Positions 20,404 to 31,221 of a stretch of 64,000 bases of DNA are shown here, piece after piece (position 1 is the stretch's first letter; every line of letters starts with the position of its first letter). The notes below the pieces were generated by a model that worked only from the letters and a program-made list of their open reading frames with translations, was not told the DNA's origin and searched no databases. The translations under genes and the position numbers were made by a program. Origin of the DNA: CAJBLF01 sp964495905 (GTDB lineage Bacteria > Patescibacteriota > Gracilibacteria > Absconditabacterales > Absconditicoccaceae); the NCBI GenBank assembly GCA_964495905.1, contig CAZBWN010000074.1, positions 1 through 64,000 on the forward strand, in the 5' to 3' direction.

Positions 20404-21888
20404 ATGAGAGAGGCATTACCATCATGATTTTTAAAAGATATATTTTTATGAGTTTCAGCAAACTCATGAATTCCATTACCTAAATGATTTGATCGTCATA
20501 TAGATACATTTTCCCAATATGCAGAACAATTGCCATTATCGTTTACGAGCAAACAACTCACGAGACATATAGAAAATAATATAAGAGAAATAATATCTCA
20601 AGAGGGTGATCATAAATGTTTTTATAAAAATATCAAACAAGATCTCTTAACAGCACTCGGGTCATATACCAAAAGCTATCTTGATTTTAATTGAGATAAG
20701 GCAAAACAATTCAGAGGGAGAATAAATACGTTTTTGGAATGAAGGATTCCATGAGGGATAACAATAAGTGATATAAAGAATTTTACAACAGAACAAGAGC
20801 CAACATATTGAATGAAATTATACGGCTCTTTATATCAAAAGCATTGAGAACAGCGACCAGAATATATCAAAAATTATATTGGAGATGAAAAAGCGGAACT
20901 CTATCCTATAATTCGTAAAATAGACTTGGAATCTGAAGATATTAAAAAAAGATTTCGTCCTTTTCTATTAGAAAGCATAAAATTATGAGAGACAACACTG
21001 ACTCCTTCTCTTCTTAGAGAAAAAATGAATGCCGAATATGCATGGATAAAAAGGCATTGTAGAGATGAAAATAATAAACTAGACCGGTCTATTTTCATGG
21101 ATAAATGTATAGATGAAGATTTGGTTGAACAAATAAACTTTGAACAAATCAGGGTTAATTTTGAACCTAAAGATATTAAGGTTAATTTTCGTTCTTTGTT
21201 GTCAGAAATGGTAAAAAAATGAGAAGATACAATTACCCCAACCTTCATTAAAGGTAAGATGAATAGTGAATATTTTCGAATAAAAAGGCATCATAAAGAT
21301 ACTGAGGGTAGAATAGATCGACCAACTGTAGCAAATAAATATATAGGCAAAGTGTTTTTGACTCAGATAAAATTTGAATATGTAAAAAGGGGTCTTGAAT
21401 ATGAAGACATGAAAATAAGGTTACGCCCATTTTTTTTAGAAAGAATAGCATTATGAAAAAACATCATCACCCCGAGTATGATCAGTGATAATATGAATAA
21501 TGAATATGCATGGATAAGAAAAAATTGTAGACATGATGATAAGATAGATCGATTAACTGTGCTTTGTAAATGCATAGATGAGGATATTCTCTTACAGATT
21601 AAGTTCCATCATAGATCAGAAGCTTTCTTAAACAAGAATGATATATCTATTCAGAAAAGACCCAATGATATCTCAGATATGAATCATGGAAAATGATGGA
21701 CCAACGATTTTGATAATCCAGAAACAGTATTGATAGAAAAAGAAGAAAGAATATTATTGGAAAAATGAATCAGTCAGCTTCCTCCGTATCTACAAGAAGT
21801 CATAGGAAAATTTAGAAATGAAGAAGAAGTTGATCAAAATCTCCTAAAAGAAGCTATAAGACAAATGAAAATACAATTAAAACAATAA
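20404..21888 (+). CDS. Unknown protein with three tandem ~78-residue repeats
   Basis: The 494-residue protein has an N-terminal region (1-180) with no recognised family, then three repeats at about 181-260, 261-340 and 341-415. Each contains TLTPSLLREKMNAEYAWIKR or a variant, a charged loop, an IDR segment, KCIDED/KYIGK, and a closing (V/L)RPF(F/L)LE segment. The C-terminus (about 435-494) includes NPETVLIEKEERILLEKGIS followed by LPPYLQEVI, which loosely resembles the start of sigma-70 region 4. More than a dozen TGAs are read as Gly. No signal peptide. A DNA- or RNA-binding role is a guess only. Confidence 0.6.
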
Positions 21889-21918
21889 AAAAACCCACAA
21901 TCTTTGTGGGTTTTTCTC
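21889..21918. terminator. Bidirectional terminator between repeat protein and tex
   Basis: CCCACAA and TTGTGGG pair around a TCT(T) loop, flanked by A6 on the left and T5 on the right. It lies between two convergent genes and can serve both. Confidence 0.8.
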
Positions 21919-21921
21919 TTC

Positions 21922-24204
21922 TTAACTAAACGTGATATTTCCTCTTAGGGTAGATTCTCCTATCTTATCATCTTTTTTTGCAATCTCTATTTTTTTCTCA
22001 CTAGTTCATCTAGACTCAGGTCTTGGTGCCTGTGTCCCAGAATCATCTTTCATAGTCAATGAGACCTTCTCTCTCTCGAGATCAATCGCTATCACTTTGA
22101 CTTTTACTTGCTGACCTACCTTTACGACATCTACCGGATTGGCTACGAAATAATTCGCCATCTGTGATTTGTGGACAAGTCCGTCACTATGTAATCCGAT
22201 ATCTACGAACGCTCCGAAGTCCGTCACGTTTCTTACGATTCCATCGAGCTTGGTTCCTATTTCTAAGTCTTTTATGTCCAAGATAGTTGAAGAGAAACAC
22301 GGTGCTTCGAGTTCATCTCTTGGATCCAAACCTGGCCTCTGTAATTCAGCCAAGACGTCTCTCAAAGTCTCCAGTCCAATCTTATATTTCTCTGACCATT
22401 CAATTAATGTATTTTCAGGATATTTTTGCACGGTCATAGGCAATTTCAAATCCTTCTTCTTAATCCCCATTTCACTTTCCAACAACGCATAGACTTGTTT
22501 GTGGATTTCAGGATGAATACCTGTCTCATCCAAAATCTCTTTTCCTCCTTTGATTCTCAAAAATCCGATTGCTTGTTCATAGGCTTTTGGACCGAGTCCT
22601 TTCACTTTTTTGATCTGTGCTTTGCTGGTGAATTTTCCGTTCTCATCTCTGTATGTGATGACGTTTTTAGCAACCGCTTCGCTGAGTCCGGCGATATATT
22701 GAAGTAAGGTATAACTCGCAGTATTTACGTCCACACCTACGCTATTTACGATATCTTCCACTTTTTCTTCAAGCTTTTCTTTGAGATATTTCTGATCTAC
22801 ATCATGCTGATATTGTCCTACTCCGATGGATTTAGGATCGATTTTAGTCAATTCAGCCAATGGATCTTGTACTCTATGCGCGATGCTGATCGCTCCTCTG
22901 ATCGTCACATCCAGATCGGGATATTCGTCTTGAGCGAGTTTGGATGCGGAATATACGGATGCCCCTGACTCGGAGGTGATCATATATTTCACTTTCAGTT
23001 TATATCTTTCAATAAAATCATGGACAATTTTTTCTGATTCTCTCGATGCCGTTCCATTTCCGATCACGATAAGATCGATCTTATACTGATCGACTAATTT
23101 CTTCAAGGTCTCCCAAGCTTCAGTGACTTTTTTCTGCGGTTCAGTAGGGTAGATGACGGTCTTATCCAAAAATTTTCCTGTCTGATCTACTACCGCCAAT
23201 TTGCATCCTGTCCTAAACGCAGGATCAAATCCGAGGACATTCATCCCTTTGATTGGTGGCGTGAGAAGCAAGTTTTTCAAGTTTTCACCGAAGACTCTGA
23301 TAGCGGCTTCATCAGCCCATCTCTTTTTATCTGATCTGATCTCTCTTTCCAATGAAGGCAATAATAACCTATGTAAGCCATCTTCACATGCTTCCTGAAG
23401 GTAGGCGATACAGGTATTGTATTTTTTAGGGAAGAAATATTTCGTAGTATCCTCCCGAATTTTATCCTGAGAAAATTCTAATTTTACGTTCAATTGTTTT
23501 TCTGTCTCCGCTCTAGCTACTGCTAGATATGCATATGAAGGCATCTCTGAAAGCTTCTTGCTGTATTCACCATAGATCTTGTAGACTCCTTTCTCGTCAA
23601 ACGTCTTTGTTTTTTTACATACCAGTTTGCCGATATTCTCTTCTCTGGTTTTGATGTCTTCTCTCAAGTCAGCATGATCTGAGACGGCTTCAGCGACGAT
23701 ATCTTTTGCTCACTGGATAGCCTCTTCCTTATTTTTGACGCTTGTTTTTACATCTCAAGTATCCTTTACAAATTTCTCAGCCTCCATTTCAAAGTCCTCT
23801 TTGCTCAGTTGTGCTTGGGCAAGAATATTCGCTAACGGTTCCAAACCTTTCGCTTTGGCGATAGTAGCTTTGGTATTTTTTTTCTCCTTAAATGGCCTAT
23901 AAAGATCTTCAACTCTCGCCAAAGTTTCCGCTTCCATGATTTGTTTTCTGAGTTCATCAGTCATCAGTCATTTTTCATCTATAAGACGAATGACATCCGC
24001 CTTCCTCGCTTCCAAGTTTCTTGTATAGCTATATATCTCATCAAAATCTCTGAGCTGTTCATCAGTAGCTCCTTCCGTCAATTCTTTACGGTATCTCGCG
24101 ATAAACGGAACCGTATTCCCTTCATCCAATAACTGGATGATGCTATTGACGATATGTGGTGCTATACCGACTTTTTTGCTGATAATCCCTATTAAATCTG
24201 CCAT
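21922..24204 (-). CDS. tex: Tex-family transcription accessory protein
   Basis: The 760-residue protein matches Tex: an N-terminal helical part (NTVPFIARYRKELTEGATDE), YRPFKEKKNTKATIAKAKGLEPLA, an YqgF-like RNase H fold (NVLGFDPAFRTGCKLAVVDQ and VIGNGTASRESE), two helix-hairpin-helix units (SVGVDVNTASYTLLQYIAGL), and a C-terminal S1 domain (LDGIVRNVTDFGAFVDIGLH). Tex binds nucleic acids and affects transcription. Only about four TGAs occur among some fifty glycines, and 553 consecutive codons have none, so low UGA use alone does not mark a gene as foreign. MADLIGI is taken as the start. Confidence 0.92.
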
Positions 24205-24322
24205 CACTATTCCATACAATCTAAAATGCTAGAATAGCAACTATAAAAAAAACCTGTCTAGGTGCAAGGCTTGATTTTTATCGTCATTTACACAATATAA
24301 AGACTATATTTTATCATTCTCT

Positions 24323-25177
24323 ATGACTATGTCAGATTTTTTTTTCTCTAATGAAACACATTTCAATGAGGTTATTAAAAATATCATTGCTGATGGAAAA
24401 GAACATCTCCATGTCATCGCTGATTTTGATAGGACATTGACCAAGGCATTTGTGGATGGAAAACCAAGATCATCATTGGAATCCATTCTTGAGGAAGGAT
24501 GATATCTCTGATCAGAATATAGTATTCAATCCAAAAAAAACTTTGATAAATACTATCCAATAGAAATAGATCCAACTATTCCTATGGAAGAAAAAAAAGC
24601 AATGATGCTTGAATGGCGGACCAATCAATTTGCTTTGATGCTGAAAACAGGAATAACAAGAGATATTATCAAGAATACCATGAAATCAGAACTGATTATC
24701 TTTAGGCAATGATACGAATTTTTTTTTGATATGCTAAAAAATAATGCTATTCCACTCCTAGTTTTCTCTGCAAGCGGGTTATGATACGAGGCTATATATC
24801 ATTGTCTTCAAAATAGAAATAAGCTTTTTGATAATATAGATATCATATCAAATTCTTTTATGCGAGACGAAACAGGCAAGGCGATAGCTATCAGAGAGCC
24901 GATCATCCATAGTTTCAATAAAGGTGAAACGGTAGTTCATGACTTGCCTATCTATAAAGAGATCAAAGACAGGAAAAACATCATCTTGCTTGGAGATTCG
25001 CTCGGAGACACTCACATGGCTGATGGATTTGCCTACAAAAATATCATAAGAATCTGATTCCTCAATCACGATACCCCCGAACATAGAAAACAGTTTCAGG
25101 AAAAGTTTGACGTGATTATCCTCAACGATGGATCTATGGATAGAATAAATGATATCCTCAAAAAAATTTTACAATAA
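24323..25177 (+). CDS. HAD-fold 5'-nucleotidase of the UMPH-1 (NT5C3) type
   Basis: The 284-residue protein carries HAD motif I as HVIADFDRTLT (the DFDRTLT form of cytosolic 5'-nucleotidase III), a long cap insertion with YYPIEIDPTIPMEEKK, motif II LLVFSASG (FSAG in the family), and motif III/IV NIILLGDSLGDTHMADG. The family dephosphorylates pyrimidine nucleoside monophosphates. ATG at 24323 is used, though ATG at 24329 is equally possible. Five TGAs encode Gly. A hairpin terminator follows immediately. It is transcribed divergently from tex. Confidence 0.85.
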
Positions 25178-25179
25178 AA

Positions 25180-25204
25180 AAATCGGTCCGATAGGGACCG
25201 ATGG
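25180..25204. terminator. Terminator hairpin ATCGGTCC-GATA-GGGACCGAT
   Basis: A near-perfect hairpin lies between the convergent nucleotidase and nrtR-like genes, with an A run on the left. An almost identical hairpin follows the NMNAT-Nudix gene (43054-43082). The shared sequence suggests a favoured terminator cassette. Confidence 0.7.
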
Positions 25205-25209
25205 ATAAT

Positions 25210-25869
25210 CTACATGATATCTACGATTTTTATATTCTTATGTACAAAGGTATAGAGTTTAGCAGGTCTGTATTTTACGCCAATCTCTTTTTCTCAAGTA
25301 GCCTTGATAAGATCAAGTTTTTCTATCTTCTTCCTGAAATTTCTCACATCGATACGTTGATCGAGGGTCGTTTCATAGACGTCCTGGAGTTGTCTCAACG
25401 TGAATTTCTTCGGTAATATATATTGCGCTACATTGGTATATTCCATTTTTCGTTTCAATCTCTGTATCGCATATTCGACTATTTTTTTGTGATCGAAAGC
25501 GAGTTTCGGTAGTTTTTTCACATCAAAGAATTTCGCTTCTGATGCATCAGATCCTGCAGCAAATACAATATTCTCCTTGGACATCAATGCAATATATGCA
25601 CAAGAGATAGCTCTTCATCTAGGATCCCTGTTGACTTCAGAAAAAGTGTAGAGCTGTTCTAGATAAGCGTTTTTTACGCTTGTCTCTTCTGCTAATTTTC
25701 TATATGCAGCTTCCTGCAATGTCTCATTTTCACGTACAAATCATCCAGGCAAAGCCCATTCTCATTTGAAAGGTTCTATCGACCTTTTGATGAATAATAT
25801 CTGAAGGCTTCCATCAGCGATAGTGAAGACAATATCATCTACGGTTACAAGGATATGCTGTTTGATCAT
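25210..25869 (-). CDS. nrtR: NrtR-family Nudix-related transcriptional regulator
   Basis: The 219-residue protein has an N-terminal Nudix domain (WALPGGFVRENETLQEAAYR) and a C-terminal winged helix (FTLRQLQDVYETTLDQRIDV, then RNFRKKI), the domain order of NrtR. NrtR represses NAD-synthesis genes, with ADP-ribose reported as effector. The Nudix box is degenerate: RKLAEETSV stands where an active enzyme has REUxEExGU, which fits a sensor that has lost hydrolysis. A GT-N7-AC palindrome (25935-25951) lies 66 bases upstream of the start, and the same operator type precedes three transcription units at 31-40 kb. TGAs encode Gly in GEW, GGF and elsewhere; TAG ends the frame. Confidence 0.88.
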
Positions 25870-25888
25870 CCGCAATAGAAAAAATTAA

Positions 25889-25921
25889 AAGATACTATAT
25901 CAGTATAGTATCTTTTTTTTA
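25889..25921 (-). terminator. Hairpin in the nrtR leader
   Basis: GATACTATA...TATAGTATC forms a hairpin with T-rich sequence on both sides. It lies between the end of the upstream methyltransferase gene and the nrtR start, so it can end transcription of the upstream operon or attenuate nrtR. Confidence 0.5.
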
Positions 25922-25934
25922 GTAAAAATCAATA

Positions 25935-25951
25935 ATTGTTGTAAATACAAT
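25935..25951. promoter_or_regulatory. Predicted NrtR operator upstream of nrtR
   Basis: The 17-mer ATTGTTGTAAATACAAT has perfect ATTGT/ACAAT arms and the GT-N7-AC core described for NrtR sites. Its position upstream of the regulator's own gene suggests autoregulation. Family knowledge: NrtR operators vary between lineages but share this core. The assignment is inferred. Confidence 0.65.
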
Positions 25952-25966
25952 TAGCAATATCATCTA

Positions 25967-27586
25967 TTATGACTGTTTTTCTGCAATCATGAGCATATTA
26001 GTCACAGGATATTCTAACGGTTTTCATTCTATATCAAAAAGATCTATCTTTCATTTGAATCTATTTTCTATGATCCAAGGGTTTTTATAGGCATTAGAAT
26101 CCGGATGAACGACAAATCCTATATCTTCCAACGCTTTTTTCCATTCAGAAAAACTTCGGAAACAGAAGGTTTCATGCATCTCTGAATATCGGTTGTCGGT
26201 ATAATCCTTCTTGCTCAAAAATTCACAGGCATCTTGCATGCTGGTCTGTACATATTCTTCTTCACCTTTTTTTATGATTTCAAAAAGGAGTTTATATCAT
26301 TCTTTCGCTCTAAAATCTTGTGCGAATCTCAAAAATCTTGCATGAGTGGAAAGTTTTTCCAGGTGTTTCATGACTTCCGGACCATTGCCCTCCATCTGAG
26401 CATCCCGATTTTCATTGATCCCATCTTGGGTATTGAGCTTCATCAGGATCTGCTGTTCCTTATTTTCAGGTCCTACGACATCTACATTGATCCATCTTCA
26501 TCACATAGCAAGCTGTTGCTTGAGTAATTGGAGAAATTTCTGGATGGTTTCCGGTCCTTGATACGATTGTATTTCGTGAGTGAGTGAAAAAGTTGTGAAA
26601 TCCTGTATGGAATTTTCTGGAAAAATAGGCGCTTGGGCTATATTCCTTTTGTAGAAAAAGACATTATCATTTTCAAAATATTTTTCTTCTTTTCTTTTGA
26701 GGCATTCATTATAGAGTTTATTGGCAACCTCTATTCCATAAAAATCAGATTCAATGAATTTAGGATCCTTCGTGATTTCTTTGATGACAGATCATGTACA
26801 ACAACCGATATCTACGATCTTTCCCGGGATAAGATAATTTTTGATGAGATCATATTTTCTTTCTGATCCATTATCAAAAGCCCTTACATAACTATTATAT
26901 TCTCTTGTTTCGGTGATATCTCCATCCTCTCATAAAAGGGGATCGGCATGGATTCTCTGCGTGAGTTCCGCTAATTTATATTTTTTATAGATATTTCTCG
27001 TAGCCTTGGATACGCCTTCCAAAACGCTATTTTCTTGATGTCGTACCTTTCAGTCATTGATCAATTCAACGATATTGTTAAGATGTTCTCGTGCTGTCTT
27101 TGTTTTGAAGTGTTTAGTTTCTCTATCCTCTAATTCCAAAGGGAGTATCTTGAATCATAATTTTTCATACATCGTTATGATGCCGGGCGTAGATACTCAG
27201 ACAATAGTATTATCTGGTGTTAAGGTGAATTGCCCATCGCTTTCCACTTCAATCTTTTTTAGGAGATATTCAGCGAATTTTGGGTTATTTCAGATATCGT
27301 CTATATGATAGACAAAAGAATTATTATGTTTTTCCAGATCTCTTGAAAATTCTTGGATAGCGGCTTCTCTCCTGCTTCCAGAAATGGGATTCCTTCTCGT
27401 ATTTGAATGGTTGGATGAAGTCACTCATCGGATGATATTCTCTATGGATCCATCGATATCAAGCTTCTCTTTATTCACATCCAAAATATCACAAAGATTT
27501 TTGTTTGTGAGTCTCGTAAGTTCTTGATATTGGAAATTAGTGAGAACATGATGTCTGCCAGGGATAAGAAGATTATATTGTTTCAT
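25967..27586 (-). CDS. Class I SAM-dependent methyltransferase with long N-terminal region
   Basis: The 539-residue protein has an N-terminal half of unknown type that includes ISGSRREAAIQEFSRDLEKH and FTLTPDNTIVGVSTPG. The methyltransferase fold follows: motif I IVDIGCCTGSVIKEI at about residues 243-257, then FYGIEVANKLYNEC, and a strand/helix pattern through INVDVVGPENKEQQ. Substrate unknown. It is the last gene of a four-gene minus-strand run (30860 down to 25967) with short gaps. More than ten TGAs are read as Gly. The N-terminal region could bind RNA or protein; I recognise no domain there. Confidence 0.65.
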
Positions 27587-27613
27587 GAGAGAGATAGGAA
27601 AATAGGATAAAAA

Positions 27614-28546
27614 TTATATTTTTTTTTGGATTTCATACATATACAGATTCTGTCGATATTCATGACCCTCACGATATTCCTTTTTGAGTCATTTCTCTTT
27701 GATGAGATAGTCCATCCATATCGGATTATTGAGGACATTAAACACTTTCAAAGGCACCTCTATGCTATCCAATTGTTTGACGACAAGTTCAGAATTATCA
27801 AGAAATTGCTGCATGATAGGCAAAGATAGGCTGGAAAGATTAAGATATAATTTTCCCTCATCATTCAATATCTTTTTGATATTTTCAATCAGATAGATAG
27901 GCAGAGAAAGTCCTTCATAAGGATTATCATCTATGCTTAACGGTCTAGGGATATACGGAGGATTGCAGGTGATGATATCAAATTTCTGGTCTTCCATATA
28001 GTTTTTTGCGTCTCCCAGATAGAAAGAGAATCTCGGATCGGTATGATTTGCTTTGAAATAGGTTTCGGCATTGGGATTGATATCATTCAACACGACTTTT
28101 TCTAATTGAGGATTCTTTTCTCCCATATATTTTGCAATGAATCAGGGACCGCTTCCTACTTCTATCAGAGTGGAATATGCTTTGAAATCGCAGTCTTTCA
28201 ATGTTTTGCAGAAAAAGAGCGTATCGATAGAGGGTGTTCGCATGCCCGGATATTTGTATTTTTCAAAGTCCATCTTCACGCCATCATATTCTATGGTGAC
28301 AAAGGGACTATCAAAAAGCGTAGAGACCGTCTCTCTTTTGATGTATTCTTGTATCTGATTGATTTTGTATCTATCGGTCACAAGTACAGGATTTACAAAA
28401 TCTATCACATGCAGGAGTTCATCCTTGGGACGGGTATATATCCTATTTCCTTGTTCATCCTTGTCTTGTGCCATGATGGTTGCAAGCTCATTTCATTTGG
28501 CATAGATGCCCTGTTCCGAAAGATCCGGAGCGAATTTGTGAAGCAT
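27614..28546 (-). CDS. PrmC/HemK-like methyltransferase
   Basis: The 310-residue protein shows SAM motif I STLIEVGSGPGFIAKYMGEK (Gly by TGA at 28142), motif II VVLNDINPNAETYF, and the catalytic loop FDIITCNPPYIPRPLS. NPPY marks enzymes that methylate glutamine, adenine or guanine amino groups, such as PrmC, which modifies release factors. The N-terminal part differs from PrmC, so the target is uncertain. It lies 27 bases upstream of the other methyltransferase gene and 49 bases after the phosphatase gene. Confidence 0.7.
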
Positions 28547-28595
28547 GAGACGTATAAGTGATAAATGATATTTTCAGAAAATTGGTGAGAAGATA

Positions 28596-29609
28596 TTATT
28601 CTTGCAAAGAGAGATTATATCCTGAAACTCTGAATTTGTTCTCTTTTCCCTCTTTGGTTTTTGGGATTTGTGAAAGGATAGTGAAGCTTCCATTTGCAGG
28701 TCTCCATAACTCATTGAGCTTATAAAAAGTATCAAAGCTTCAACCGAAAACAGACAATAATGCTCATACTATCAAAAGATGATGCGAATATACGTGGATA
28801 TTCTTAAATTCATTTTTCTCAAAGTTCCTAAGCAGAAACTCTTTGGCTCTTGCATTGGTCTGTACTTGTGATTCTCCTCACAGCGGTGCGGTATAGTAAT
28901 AGGTCTTTTCTCTTTGGATTTTTGAAAGCAGATCACGATATCAATTTCCACCCTCCTGGAAGTTCCTGATAAAATAAGGAGCGATATTGGATCCATGATC
29001 CCTTTCCCTGATACGTTCATCTATTTTGATGGCGACATTTTTTCATTGGAAAGATCAGACAATCAAGTCTTGGAGTTTGTCTTCATCTATCAGTTTATCA
29101 AAATCCATATCTAATCATTGGATATATTTTAGCATATAGTGTGCGGTTGCTCTTGTTCTGACGTAAGGAGAGACATAGATCAGATCAGGAAAAAGTTCAG
29201 GACTATTTTGGATAAGTTCTGCATAGAGTTTTCAAATTCTTTCTCCATCTTGATGTCACTTAGTAGATAATCCTGTTTCATATTCTATGCTGATTTCATC
29301 AAAAAAATATTTCAATAGGATAGGAGCTAATTCATTTTTTCTTTGGATATCTTCGGTCTGCATGAATTCCTGATAATCAGGATTGTTTTCGATGAGGAAT
29401 TTATACTCATTATATTTGCTTTCCAGATGTCTGATGAAAGTGATATGTCTGGTTTCGGATATATTGTCCGTGACGATCTGTCCATGCGCTGGGTCAAAAT
29501 CTTTCATATCCAAAATATCTAATAAGGGCTTTTGGAGTGAGCCGGTATACAATTTTATATTTGGTCATGCGACGAATGATTTTTTAGGAAGATTAGGCAC
29601 TAAGCGCAT
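28596..29609 (-). CDS. Histidine phosphatase superfamily protein
   Basis: The 337-residue protein carries the phosphoglycerate-mutase-like motif HITFIRHLESKYNEY (catalytic His in RH) at about residues 53-67, YVSPYVRTRATAHYML as the second Arg-containing loop, REREHGSN as the acidic loop and VYSHHLLIVGALL with the second catalytic His. RHLES stands where most members have RHGE/RHAES. It is longer than usual, with about 50 extra N-terminal residues. The substrate could be a phosphosugar, phosphopeptide or phospholipid. Start chosen at ATG 29609, 24 bases after the upstream stop. Confidence 0.75.
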
Positions 29610-29633
29610 AGAATACTATAAATGATAAATGAT

Positions 29634-30860
29634 TTATTCTATCAGTTCTACTAATTTATCCCATTGATCTATAGGGGTGATGGCAAGTATCATATACGGG
29701 TCTTGTATTTTTTTTGTATCTAGGGACCAAGCTATAAATGTTCCTGCATGATGGATGTGTTTCCATAGATTAGTATAATATTGTTTCCTGAATATATTCA
29801 ATTTATCTGGATCTGAGAGTGTCTCTACATCCGACATCTCTCCTGCCAATATATCTCTTTCGTTTTTCATGATTATTTCTGGTGCATTGATGTTTTCCAA
29901 TACCTGCATCCTTTCTTCTCTTTTTTTTATTTCTCTAGGTAACGATTTTGTTCGATATTCCTTTTTTTGGCCGATGTAATCATACCCTTTGCCTTTCATC
30001 TGGTAGAGTACCGTTCATATGCTTTCTTTATTCTTGAATTGCGCGATGATCTCATTTTTTGCTGTACTATATAATTCTGTTTGGATTCCTATATAGTCCG
30101 ACTCGTGTTCCATATAAAATGCGTTGTACACATGCTGGAGTTCGTGTTCAAGGGTTCATGGTTTTTCAAATATCTGTTTTAATAATCTATCCTCGTTATA
30201 TGTTTTTTGTCTGATGATAATGGATAAATACCTGCCGATCGATGATCCTTCCCGCATTCATTTTTCTGTATAATGTTCTGATTTTTGTCACAATAATGTT
30301 CCCTCATCAGCTAAATCTAATCGATCCATCAATTCATCAGGCATCAAAAAAACTATGATCCCATCACACAAAATTATTTCTAAGGAAAATAATTGGAGAT
30401 TACTTAATTTGAAGTCTGGTCTAAGAAATTGGAGCAATTCTCGAGGTTTTTTTTTATATTCTTTATAGGTCTGTCTATTGTTGTGTACTACTTGTAGATA
30501 ATGACGTATTGCCTGATATAAACTCTCTTTTGACAAAGCCGTATTTCTATCTTCAAAAATTCTGACATCATCGCTGACAAAATAATCTAGATAGGGCGTG
30601 AGCAGAATTTGGATATCCTTCATGGCATTGATGACGCTGAAGGAAGGATGCTTATTCACATATTGCGTTATAATCTGAGGCATCTTACTGATGATATTGT
30701 ATATCTCTATTTTCACTTTGTTGTGGAGTGTATTGGTGTTTCAATTATTTTCGCTTAATTCGCTTTGGCATTGTGCTATGAGTTTTCTTTTCATTCAAAA
30801 ATCATTGCTAGGTTCTCCTGCTAGATCGTCAATCATTGTGTCCAATTTTGATGTACTCAT
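29634..30860 (-). CDS. Protein with HExxH zinc-protease-like motif
   Basis: The 408-residue protein is mostly helical and charged. Around residue 215 it reads GTLEHELQHVYNAFYMEHES, where HELQH fits the HExxH zincin motif. The acidic residues after it could be a third ligand (EHES). No signal peptide is seen. TGAs are few. It heads the minus-strand run that ends with two methyltransferases, and its promoter must lie within the 360-base gap shared with the plus-strand block at 31222. Function unknown; a metalloprotease is plausible. Confidence 0.55.
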
Positions 30861-30956
30861 GTGATATGTTTGGTATAAATATCTAGTATATAGAAAAATT
30901 ACTATACATATTTTGATAGTAAAGTCAATCTTAATGCAATATTTTTATTTCAAGAC

Positions 30957-31013
30957 TTATTGTTATTATTACATTTTCTCTTGCAATCAATTAGATATTG
31001 TATATAATACATT
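30957..31013 (+). promoter_or_regulatory. Promoter with two predicted NrtR operators, phosphatase/kinase/vWA block
   Basis: The -35 TTGCAA (30981-30986) and -10 TATAAT (31003-31008) are separated by 16 bases. One palindrome, ATTGTTATTATTACATT (30959-30975), lies just upstream of the -35. A second, ATTGTATATAATACATT (30997-31013), covers the -10. Both keep GT-N7-AC. The box TTATTGT...ACATTTTCTCTTGCAA is almost identical in the promoters at 36940 and 39397. Binding over the -10 would repress. Confidence 0.7.
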
Positions 31014-31169
31014 TACTCAAGAGGAAATAAAGTTCATTGACGTGTATCTGCGACGGACTGCAAGAGCGACAATAAACTGCCTTCTCATCAAGAGAATCTT
31101 CCCATGAGCACTACTTCCATTGCCCTGAGACTTTACACGAAGAAAGTCTTTATAAATTACCCTCTACTT

Positions 31170-31186
31170 ATTGTAATTTATACAAG
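31170..31186. promoter_or_regulatory. Third predicted NrtR operator before the PP2C gene
   Basis: ATTGTAATTTATACAAG keeps GT-N7-AC with arms TTGTA/TACAA. It lies 36 bases before the PP2C start and about 160 bases after the promoter, a spacing that could allow looping or roadblock repression. The same CTACTTATTGTA context occurs at the site before nadE. Confidence 0.6.
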
Positions 31187-31221
31187 TTCATTAACAATTA
31201 AATCTAAAAAAACAAAAAAAT

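Larger units (their letters stand above)
30861..31221. other. Divergent regulatory region
   Basis: The 361-base gap between the minus-strand HELQH gene and the plus-strand PP2C gene has no convincing gene. It contains one well-formed plus-strand promoter and three GT-N7-AC palindromes, annotated separately. Its middle (31014-31165) is less AT-rich and could be a remnant of a former reading frame or a long leader. Confidence 0.6.
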
